This document shows positions 47,778-58,200 of a stretch of DNA of 64,000 nt, piece by piece. The stretch spans positions 44,387,578 through 44,451,577 of the forward strand of contig NC_084793.1 in assembly GCF_963169125.1 (NCBI RefSeq), in the 5' to 3' direction. The position numbers and the translations under genes are program-made. Positions within the stretch are counted from its first letter, which is position 1. Each line of letters opens with the position of its first letter. Below the pieces are notes generated by a model, which was given only the letters and a program-made list of their open reading frames with translations, made no database searches and was not told the origin of the DNA. The DNA is from Humulus lupulus. Lineage: Eukaryota; Streptophyta; Magnoliopsida; Rosales; Cannabaceae.

Positions 47778-50700
47778 CTAAGAAGCAAAACCATGAAATA
47801 GACTAATTAAAATTTAAAAAATAAATAAATAAGCATTTAATTAGGCAGCATAGACATTCCCCATTAAAGAGGAATAATAGAAATCATGCCCCCCCCCCCT
47901 AAAAAATGATTAGCACCAACCTTGAAAAGGAAAAAATTTAAAACCATCTAAGAACCATTATGCAAAGAAGGAAAAATAAATGTAGAGAACTTTTTAAATG
48001 CAATTCAGAAATGTAAAATAGAGAGGACAAGAATATTTCTACACAATACATTTTGCATAAAACTTTGCTATTACTTAATGTTGAAATTATCATTGATTCT
48101 AGGTGATATTACAGCCGTATTTTACAGCTGTGATCAGTTATTAATTTTCTCATTTGTAATAATGCTGATAGTATGCTATCATAATATATCTTTATAAGCA
48201 ATTAATTAGGAGAAAACTCTTATATATTCAACCTTAAATGAATGAATAAATTGCCTGCATATGGAAGCGAATTTTCAATTATCAAATGGCCAAATTCTCA
48301 CAATCCAATTTGGTTGTATCCTCAATTAGACAAGTGCCAATGATCTCCATTTCATCATTACAAAAAAAGACATAAAGGTAGTGTGCAAAACATAGTATTT
48401 CAGGCAAAAAAATAAGTAATAAAATAGAAGAACAAATTTACAAAACATGCAAAATTTAAATCTAATTTCATTTCTTTTCACTTCTGTGATCAAGAACCTA
48501 AAATATGCAAATGAAATACAATTGCAAAAACTGATATGCAAATAATCATAGTTTAACTTTAAGAGAGTAGAGCTTCAGATCACACTTATAACAAAAGCTT
48601 AATAAAATCAGATAATAGAACATGCATAAATCAAATCTAGACAATCCTAACTTCATACAAAAAAAAAATACAGCAAAAAGGACTAAAGGAGAGGTAACTA
48701 CAAAAAGACCAACACAAGCAATTCTAACCATGGTAGAGACTAACTACAATCAGTTACAGGAAGAGTCTATATTAACAAATCAAACAGTAATACTAACAGA
48801 ACTAAAGACACTAACAAATACAAATAGTAAAGTATTGACTAAGTGTTGCCGGCAAGAGAATACTCAATAGTTATATGGTTAATAAATTTATTAATTAATT
48901 GATTTTAAAATCACTCTTCATTTACCTAAAAGTTTCATTTACTTTCGGTGAATTAATTCCAAAGTGAGTCAAGGATTTGATTTTGAGACCAAAAGACAAA
49001 CAATCATTCATTTATAAGAACTTTCAAAGCCTAGTAAACTGTAGACGCCTAGAACATCCTAAAAATTACTCAGATCATCAAGAATAAAGATCATCCTAAA
49101 AATCCTGGTAGCATAAACAAATGGAATTAGAATAAAGATCATCAAGAAAACCAAATATTTATTTGCAGACATTCAGAATAACATTAAAGCAGATAAAGAT
49201 GGTCAAGGTAAAGGCAGAATACAAGTACCGCAATAACAAACCCAAAGAAAGTACTTGCACATTTTTGGGGGTAAGGACAATGTTTCTCTTTGATCAACTG
49301 ATAATTCAGAACCAGGACATTGTAAAGCACTGCCAAAATCTCAAATTAAACCAAAAACTTCTATATTGTCAGGTCACAAAAGGCAGATATGCTATTATAT
49401 TTCGTATTAAAATACCGGGAGATGCCAATTTGAAAGAAGCAGCAAAATTGAATCTTTGTTTTTAAAGAAGCTAGGAAAAACCTTTTTTTTTATAAAACAA
49501 AAAAAAAAAAAAACAACTTGTGTTAATAAATGAATATTACAAGACAGTGAGTGGTGAAAACCACCACAAGTATCGCATCAAAACAAAAAACTAAGAAAAA
49601 AGAAAAAGGTAGCTAAACTACCACTACATCAATATACAAAAGAATACATTACAACAAAACAGAGGACAAAGAAATGAAGTTATATAACATCAAGAAATGG
49701 TAAAAAGTAGTATACCTCCATAAGGGATGTTATTCCAATCAAGTCAACAAGCTTCTGCATAATGATTTCTAGTTATAAATTACACAAGTTCAAACTATAA
49801 GAATAAATAAAAGTGAGATCAAGAATGAAATATAATAATATTTTCTAGTTATAAATTAAAACAGATACAGCTGGTACAGACAAAGAACTAAATCTAAACA
49901 TCTCACAAAGTGTACATCATACATGTTTTTAATAATTTCAAAAAGTAGAAGCAGCAACACACACATGGTTCTTTGAGGTATTTTCACAAAACATGGTTTA
50001 CATTGTATCAGTTTAATGAAATAATTACATATGATCAACACTTAAATCTCATCAATAATGAATACATTAATATATACCCAATAATAGAAAAGAACAAGAA
50101 ATCAAATGGACAAAGTAAGATCTTTTGGAATTGGCAAGGCTAGGTACCAACATAAAATGAATAGCACGTCAAAAAGAGAAAAATCAAATAAACCACTCAA
50201 AAATCAAAAGAATATGACAAGCTTTCTTGAAATTCAGCATAACTAAAAAAATTCAGATTGTATGCCAAAAATGAGTTTCATGCAACTTTCTAGAAAAAAT
50301 TATTTTGTAGCATCTTAAAATTATTTAAATACACATGTTAGAGCAAAAAAACCACTGGAAATTCAGAAATTAAAAAAAAAATGGCATGTTTTTGGACTTG
50401 GTGCAGTAGGGGATCCAAAAAAAAATTAAAATAATAAAGACTCAAAAGTATTATATATTCATATATCCTTAGAGTGAGTATTCAAGGATGAGGAGTGGAT
50501 ATTATTAATAATTACTCAGCATCATTATGTATTTATATTTAGTTATTTATACATTGAATGATTACCCTTATTATTACTTTATGTATGAATGATTACCCTT
50601 AAATGATCCTAACACTGCACATGAATCAGACTACAGGCTTTCTTTTTTCTTTTTCTATTAGGAAAATTTGGCCATTGATTAATTTTCCTACAAATCTAAC

Positions 50701-51183
50701 CATGAAAAGCCAAGGCTTTTCTACAACTAGAAAGTGATTCCAAATAGTATATACCATATGCAGTTATACAATTGAATGACTGCATGACTTCATTGCAAAT
50801 CCATTTGAAAGAGAAGAAAGGTTATCAAAATCTTGTCATCATTATTATTGTAATAATTTTAAATAAAGTTAACATATTTAGAAACTGCATCTACATCAAG
50901 TCAAAAGAAATATAAATTCACAAGACCCAATTGCATATTGACTAAGAATTCCAAATCCAATAATTCTATTGCTTAACATCATGAAAAACTAAAACACCAC
51001 AGCTTGACACCACAGTGTCCAATTGCAAAGCAAGTTTAAAAGCTCCCATCACCAAAAGTTAAAAAAAGGCATACCATATACACATTTTCTTTATTACTCA
51101 AACAAGAAGCAAAATCATATGAAATGGGAGAGCCAATATCTCAATCATATTCTTCAATTAAAAACAGAAGAGAAGAGACCAAC
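47778..51183. other. CACTA interior, mostly non-coding
   Basis: About 3.4 kb of AT-rich DNA. A possible 39-base minus-strand exon at about 49718-49756 (KLVDLIGITSLME) has good borders but is too short to place. A plus-strand frame of 100 codons at 49163-49465 has no recognisable domain and plain AT-rich composition. C9 and A runs occur near 47890 and 49498-49513. Confidence 0.45.
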
Positions 51184-51385
51184 CTCCTGCATCGTCCTTG
51201 GCGGCTGCAGTGGAGCCACCCGTTGAGCCGGTGCTGCTGCGGCGGACCCCAGAAGAAGACAAAGGCTTGGATTTGATAGAGGAATAAGACTTGGAATTGG
51301 AGTTAACAGAGAGACGCCTATCGACCTTGAGAAAGCTCCTCTGAGCACCACCATTCCGGTGATTAAAGCCACCAGAAGCAGCCAT
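51184..51385 (-). pseudogene. Captured first exon of an armadillo-repeat kinesin (ARK type)
   Basis: ATG at 51385 on the minus strand. MAASGGFNHRNGG, then SYSSIKSKPLSSSGVRRSST and KDDAG match the N-terminal region before the motor domain of plant ARK kinesins, which act on microtubules in root hairs and tip-growing cells. The exon ends at a GT donor near 51183. It lies downstream (in transcript direction) of another piece of the same gene at 51735-51857, so the order is scrambled. Confidence 0.65.
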
Positions 51386-51734
51386 TGCAAAGAAAGAAAA
51401 AGACTTTTAAACAAAAAAGCTTAAGAAAACACATTTCAATCACCGCGTTCCACTTTTCAAAATAATGCAGAAATACACTAGTGAACACTAAATCAGCTAG
51501 ACCAGATGTGGACCCTAATTATAAACAAAAATGGAGATGACTTAGAAACACACTCATTGTCCAAACATAATAGTACTAGTGAAGGACCAATGGTAATTAT
51601 TAGTGAAGTTATTACCGTGCCTGTTAATACCACGAGTAGAAAAGATTGAGCAATAACCTAACCATTTTGACAAAAATGAATACATATTGACCACAAGAAA
51701 TGAATTCTTTTATTTGGCATTCATTTACTCTTAC

Positions 51735-51857
51735 CTCCAAAGGAATCATGCACTGGGACATGTGCACTATTTTCTGCCACTGCATTAATACACTTCTCTA
51801 GTGCACTTAAAGAAAGACTAATTGATTTTGCTTCCTCTAACATATGTCCTTCACTTC
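51735..51857 (-). pseudogene. Captured kinesin motor-domain exon with internal loss
   Basis: After acceptor TTTTGCAG it reads SEGHMLEEAKSISLSLSALE, then KCINAVAENSAHVPV directly followed by HDSFGG. This is the switch II region of the kinesin motor. Intact kinesins have about ten more residues (R-D-S-K-L-T-R-L-L type) between HVPV and DSFGG; they are missing here. Fragment, not functional. Confidence 0.8.
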
Positions 51858-52429
51858 CTGCAAAACACTCCATTAAAAAAACCAAATAAGTGATTAAAAA
51901 TTATGAAGGTAAAATAACTTTGAAAAAGCTCCCTTACTATAATCACACATATGAATTAATCTTCAAACAATTTTATACCAAAAGTTGCTTTGGATGTAGA
52001 GAAACTTTGCTTCCAGCAAAAAATGTGAAGAAACTTTGCTAAATGCATTAGATTCAAGACTTGAACTCAAGGATGAGCATGCTGGCCACACTGAATCGAG
52101 TTTCTCATTCCATTTACCATCCTTCTACTAAAGTTCACTAGTATCTAAGAAACGATTAATTAATTCCAACATGGTTAATTGCTCATGAGAGAGTAGAGAG
52201 TCGAATCAAGAAACAAAATGAGAAAAAAAAATAAATGTATAAATATATATATATAACACCTACCTTGTTCGCCATCACAAAAAATGCCAACTTCCCAAGG
52301 CCGGATGGACTAGCCTAAAAATCATGACATATTACATTAAGAGACATATTACATTAGGGCAATTAAAGACCTAAAGTACCGTATAAGAACACAAGAAAGC
52401 CCATCAAACTATTAAATTTGAATTCTACT

Positions 52430-52772
52430 CACCCTTAAGAATAATCTGCCTGAAGAAGATCAAGGTAAGTATCCCATTTGTTCCCAATAACCTACACGAA
52501 TCATTTCAATAAACCAAAATAGATTAACCATATGCTATGAAAAATCTTCCCACAAATAATTCAGGTTTGATCAACCATGGTTTAACAGAGCATTTCGACA
52601 AGAAAAAAGAATACGACCATCTTAAGTATTGGAACCCAAACGGAATATGCAAAAAGAACATAAACCCTATCAAAACTATGGTAAAGAAGAAAGTGAGATC
52701 AGTTCGAAGGGGCTATAGAATAGAAGAGAGAAATACCTTGCCGCAAGTGAAACAACGAACAGGAATGATCAT
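52430..52772 (-). pseudogene. NRPB10: Captured 5' part of RPB10 (shared RNA polymerase subunit)
   Basis: ATG at 52772 on the minus strand. Exon 1 (52772-52737) reads MIIPVRCFTCGK, the N-terminal zinc-binding CxxC of RPB10, ending in a GTATTT donor. Exon 2 (52491 to about 52430) reads VIGNKWDTYLDLLQADYS, then breaks with TAA. The remaining two thirds of the roughly 70-residue protein, including the CCRR zinc motif, are missing. RPB10 is a subunit of RNA polymerases I, II and III (and IV/V in plants). As the 5'-most captured fragment it could supply a promoter and start codon for a chimeric transcript across the CACTA. A possible further exon at about 52265-52316 is not recognised. Confidence 0.82.
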
Positions 52773-53060
52773 CTTCAACCTCTCGCTACGGTTTCTTCTA
52801 GCTCTCTACGTTATTAGTCCCAGAGAGTAGAGAAAATTATTTCAGAGAACTTGAAAACAAAAATTATTACCACAATAAGATTAAGAACAAAGAATCATCA
52901 CAAATCTCTACTAACCTCAGGAGCCCATCACGTGCTCAAATCCCACACATCGTCTCTGTAATTGCAAGTAGAGAGAGAGAGAGAGATATACCGTGGAAAA
53001 GAGTTATTGTGACTGAGAAACAACACAAGGGGAAGGCAAACAGTCCTTGCCCGAAGCCCA
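52773..53060. other. Upstream DNA of the captured RPB10 fragment
   Basis: Contains a GA microsatellite (52970-52985) and a C-rich segment next to the solo LTR. It may include the captured RPB10 leader or promoter; no element is proven. Confidence 0.35.
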
Positions 53061-54909
53061 TGTTGGGGTTTTATGCCCTAATTAAAACCCAAATTCTTTG
53101 TAATCTCATTTTATTATCAATAAAAGAATAGAAATCATTTTTTGACTTGGTCAATCACTTTGCTCACATGTTTTATTTTCATGATTATTTGTTTAATATA
53201 AACTAATATTAAATCCCGAGCATATAGCTAATCTTATTTATAGTGACGTAATCACAGTGGAATATAAATATGATTATATGTTCAAAATAAGTTAGTCCTA
53301 AGATTAGTCAGTGCACCGGATTTACACTGACTTGCCAATATACGATATGATCTACTTACACATTACAGTGTTATGTTCTTTCCAGAACATTAGCAAAGTA
53401 GATAAGATCGGATGTATTTGTTACATCGGACAGGACCGATATTGACAGTTGATAAGATAAGTAAACATACCGTTATTATCTATTCTAGTCATATCATATA
53501 GTTGACCATAGGTCAATTCAATCTCAATTCTGAGTGGTTAGTATTCTAACTGATTGTATTATTTGAGTTCTTTGACTTGTTCGTTACCAGCTTACCCTAC
53601 GGACTAGCCCATACTTACATCTTGGGAACTTGGTAGTATAATTGAGTGGGAGTGTTAATCATAGATATGAACATCTATAGCTTCTGATAAAGAAGTGAAA
53701 CGATGGTTTCCTTTTAGTTTGGTTCAAGGTGTTAAATGATAGAGATCTCATTTCAGTAATTAAATTAGTTTACTGAAATATCATTTACAAGGAACTAAGT
53801 GTTTTAAGGAAAAAATACAATGAGGGGTAAAACGGTATTTTAGTCCTATCTCATTGTAGACCGTCTATAGAGGATTGAGTGACAATTATGGTTGTAACAA
53901 TGGATAATTAATAGCGTATCTATATTTGTTATAGAGCGTTCTATGAATTCAAGAGTGCAATTCCAAGTCTATAGTGGAGTCACGAGGAATTAATAAGTTA
54001 GTAAATTTATTTGTTAGATTTATGATAACTTATTGGAGCTTGATTTCATAGGCCCATGGTCCCCATTGTACCTTGGATAAAATCATCTAGATAGTCTCAA
54101 TTAATTGATTTAATTATCAATTAGAATTATCAAAGTTTACCAGGTCAATTTTGGATAGTTTTACAGAGTTGTGTAATTTTGAGAATAAAAGAAAAATTAT
54201 GGCAGATTTATTAATTAAGATAAATTGGTATCTAAATAAGTTTAAATCAATGTTCAAATTATAAATAATTAATTTGATAAAGGATTTAAATAATTATTTA
54301 ATTAATTAAATCAATAGAAAATAATACAGGCCTTGATTTTAAGTCCAATGGGCTTATAATCAAATGAGAAATTTCACGGGCCTATAGCCCATGATAATTT
54401 CGACCTAGGGCTTCAAAATGACTATTATTTTATTGATTTTTTAATTAAATTAAATGGCCTAATTGAGTCTATAAAAGGAGTGCTTAGAGAGAAGATTTCA
54501 GAGATGATAGATAAGTCACAAGTCAGATTTTCTAATAGTTTTATATTCTCTCTAAACACAAGTCCTTTTCTAAGCCATTTTGTTATTTTCTCTTCTTCTC
54601 TCTATATCTATCTCATGTGTTGAGAATTGCCCACACTAGTCTAGGTGGTTCTAACAATACATTGGAAGATCGTGAAGAAAATAGAAGATCGGTTCAGTTT
54701 CTTGATAATACTCTACGACAGAGAGGATACAAGAGTTAGAGAAACTGAAGGAAGGACTCTTTAATTCCGCTGCGTATACTGTAAGTATTCTATTATTTGT
54801 TTCTCTTGAATTCAATTTTAGAAACATGTTTTAGGCTATCTCGTATTAATTTGTTTAATATTAGATATACATGAAAATAAATAAAGATCCTGTATAAGCT
54901 AATCCAACA
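53061..54909 (+). mobile_element. Copia solo LTR (1.85 kb) in the CACTA
   Basis: Starts TGTTGGGGTTTTATGCCC and ends AAGCTAATCCAACA, with a TATA-type CTATAAAAGGAG at about 54470. The arrangement near the end (CTCATGTGTTGAGAATTG, TGGAAGATCGTG) parallels the copia LTR at 31318, indicating a related family. Flanking bases (GCCCA / CATCG) do not form a clean 5-bp duplication, so the insertion site has changed or the ends are off by a few bases. No internal genes. Confidence 0.75.
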
Positions 54910-55236
54910 CATCGCTGAGAAATGGAAGCCCCTGTACCCTTCCATTCATCCGTTGGCCATGCGAGAGATAGAGAGAGAGAGAAGGGATAGAGAGAAAGAA
55001 AGACCGAGTGAGGCGAGAGATAACCCATTTCAGGAGAGTTTTTTTTTTGTTTTATGATTTTAGAGAATGAAAAAGTGAGTTAAGAGTGGGGAAAAAGTTA
55101 AAGGCGGGATGTTTTAACAAAAAAATTCATTTGGCGCATTTTTACTCTTTCTCCGTGTTTTTTATGCTAATCAACAATAGCACTTTTAAAATTATGTTAT
55201 ATTTTAATGTAATATTTTGTCAAATTTGTTGTAGTG
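54910..55236. other. CACTA right end region
   Basis: Contains a GAGAGA tract (about 54968-55000) and AT-rich subterminal DNA up to the inverted CACTA end at 55236. No gene. Confidence 0.6.
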
Positions 55237-58200
55237 ATCTTCAGTCTTGTACCCACCAATCTTCTTCTATTTTGCATGACTATACAAGTTAATAGCAAGA
55301 TAATCGCGATAGGTAGCAACTTTGGCAGCCATGTTCTTTGGGATGTCATCAATCTTCCCATGGATAAACAAATCGGCATACTTGATAACAAATACTCCAC
55401 AATCACTGCAAAAGAAACAAAAAACAACAAATGAAATTATTTTAAACAAACAAAATAGAAAAATAAACAACAATATACAAAAACCAGTTACTTACTTGTC
55501 CTCTTGAAAGGGCAAGTCTTTGGCAAAGTTAAAATCAATTGGATCCTTCTTCCCAACAAAATATGGACCAACATTCAAGTCCAAATCTTTCCTAGAACCA
55601 TAAAAATCAAGAAAGTCTAGAAAATATGGTAAAACAACAGAATAAGCCTTCACATATGGCGAAGCAATACTCTCATTATTCTTCCCCACCAAAGAGTTGT
55701 AGACAGTTAACATCCTACTCTTTACTATTAAAAATCAATAAAAACTCAATGCAACTGAACCTTCACATGCACAGGAAAAAAAACATGATCCACATCCACC
55801 CAAGGAGTGTTACAAAACAAATAATCACCAATAATGTAATCTGAAATGAGGTTATCAAAATGAATGTTGCTTGGATCATATTTGGCTGCCACAAAATTAT
55901 CATACAAACCCTTGATAGTTGCATCAAACCAAATGTCTGTAGTTGTAACCCTCTTGTTCAAACCATCATTTAACTTAATCTTCCTCCTCAAGTAATAAAA
56001 ACATACATTGATATGCTACAAAAAATAAATAAACATACAAAAGTTAAGAACCTAGTTACTAGCCAATAAATAATAATCAAAACAACTTACACACAATACT
56101 ACAAGAACCTGGTTACTAGCCATAAATAATCAAAACAAGTTACACACAATAATAAAGGAGTCTGGTTACTTGTCTTAACCATGATCAACAAAAATAACAA
56201 AACATCTAAACAAAAAAATACTAGTTAATAAACATTATACCAAGAACCTGGTTACTTACAGTGTCCATACGGTCCTCCCCACAAGTTTGAAGCTTGTAAA
56301 ACCACATATTCTCAGAAATTTTAACAAAAGAATAATCCATCGGTGGATTGATAATGCTATTAACATCAGAAAATTTCTTCTTCCTTCAAAACAAAAATAT
56401 ATATATTAACAGACAATTAAATATCAATAACAATAATATTAAACAAAATATAAAAAAAACATACTTATTTTTAAAAATCATTTTATCCTCAATCCATGTA
56501 ATATAATCCATGCATTCATTCTTTGAAACATTCTGTCCAATTTCATCTTCAAATGGAAGCAACCTTCTAACAATCACCACTTCTTCTCCCTTCCTCTTCA
56601 CAGTTTCTTTTACTTCAGATGAACAAAACTCGGTAACAAAAGGAGATTTAACATGAGTACTAAGTTTAGGCTCCCTCTTTTTAATAGCAACAGGAACTTC
56701 ATCAACATCACCAACCATCACAACTTTTCAATCATCCTTACTCCCACTAAATCTCTTTTCTCCTTCTGCATACTCAACAGTTTTATCAATAACCTTCAAA
56801 ATCTCTGGATCCAAATATACTTCTTCAAAACTTAAACCAACTGAACTGAACTCAGGCTTCTTTGAAAAATCCTATAATGAAGAACAATAAAATCAATTAC
56901 AAAAAATTCAATTTTAAATAAAATAATACAAAGAAACAAAAACAAAAATAAATTTCAAAACCTTATCTCCATCCACAACATTTGACAACTCCAACCCAGA
57001 ATAAACAACATCAAAATTTTCATTTAAATCCTTCCCGACACCCTAAAATAAAAAAAGAAACTGGTTACACCAATAACTTGTTACACTAATAAACTAACAA
57101 AAACACAACATACTATTAAGAAACATAAACCAGATACCTTACTACCATCAAAATCTTCACCTAAATTCATCCTACAATCCTAGACCAAAAAAAACAAAAA
57201 AAAACCAATTTGGTTACAACAAAAAATGATTAAAAAAAACAATAAAGCATAAAAACAAACAAGTTACCTTAGAATCATCAGAAATAGGACTGGAAACTTT
57301 ATCAAAATCAGCTGGCTTTTTCACTTCATTATATCCAGCACTTTCATCACTAGAACTTGCAACTTTTTCAGAATTTTTTTCAACAATTTTTGCAATCATT
57401 GCGGACAAATCATTGAGTTTCCCCATGAACTCAGACCTCATAACTGCAATATCACTAATAATAGATTGTTGGCTCACTTTTATTGAAGAAATTGATTCAC
57501 AAATCAATCTCAAATTTTCACTATCAACCTGAAAAAACATAATAAAATAATTTACAAAACAGCAAAAAATAAACATAAAAACAAACCTATAAATTTCAAA
57601 ACAAAAAAATATTTCTTTTTTTTTTTAACTAAAACAAACACCAGCACTAACCAGTACCTGGGTACCAAAACTACTATCTCCATCTTCAGCACACTCCTTC
57701 GGCAAATATAAATGCTCAAACTTAAACTTCTTCACTGTCGGTTTCTTCCTCTCCTCAGAAGATGGATAGACATTTAAGATAGTCAACTGAATAAATTAAA
57801 AAAAGATATAAAAAAACAAGAAACTGGTTACCATCATCTGTAACCAGTTACACAAACAAAAATCTTAAAATGAATAAAACAAATTTAGCAAGTAACCATG
57901 TACAAAACAAAAATATTATACCTTTTGATTGTTAAAAATCTTAGCCACCAAGTTTGAATAGAAGGCATTATCAGTACTCTTCCAATTCAACAAACGGGGA
58001 TATTTTTTCCCAACACGTTGACAAAACTCAGGACTCAATTCAGATATACATTCATATATCCAAACAAGAAAAGCAATTGGAAAACCAAGAAGTTTGTAAG
58101 GGTGAAGGCCAACCTTCCCATCAACGAAAACTCCATCAAAAATTTTATTTCCACCCTTCAAAGCAATTTTCAAATAATGAAAACTCCTATCCCATACCAA

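Larger units (their letters stand above)
42496..55236. mobile_element. CACTA (En/Spm-type) element with captured host gene fragments (TSD ATC)
   Basis: Left end CACTACAAGAAAAAAC at 42496; right end reads CACTACAACAAATTTG from 55236 on the minus strand. The 3-bp target duplication ATC lies at 42493-42495 and 55237-55239, the size typical of CACTA elements. The first 370 bases hold many TAACA/TGTTA subterminal repeats (about 14 between 42500 and 42860), typical transposase-binding DNA. No CACTA transposase is present, so it is non-autonomous. The interior carries exon fragments of at least four or five host genes on the minus strand and a copia solo LTR. Confidence 0.88.

Noticed and set aside
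49163..49465. 100-codon plus-strand frame in the CACTA
   Set aside because: No recognisable domain, opposite to the orientation of all captured fragments, and composition matches surrounding AT-rich DNA.
53056..54914. Clean 5-bp target duplication for the CACTA-internal copia LTR
   Set aside because: Flanks GCCCA and CATCG do not match; the LTR ends are kept as likely but without a duplication.
42496..55236. Gene-capture region considered as a Helitron or Pack-MULE
   Set aside because: Termini are CACTACAAG/CACTACAAC in inverted orientation with a 3-bp ATC duplication; there is no TC...CTRR terminus, and target duplications of 9 bases are absent.
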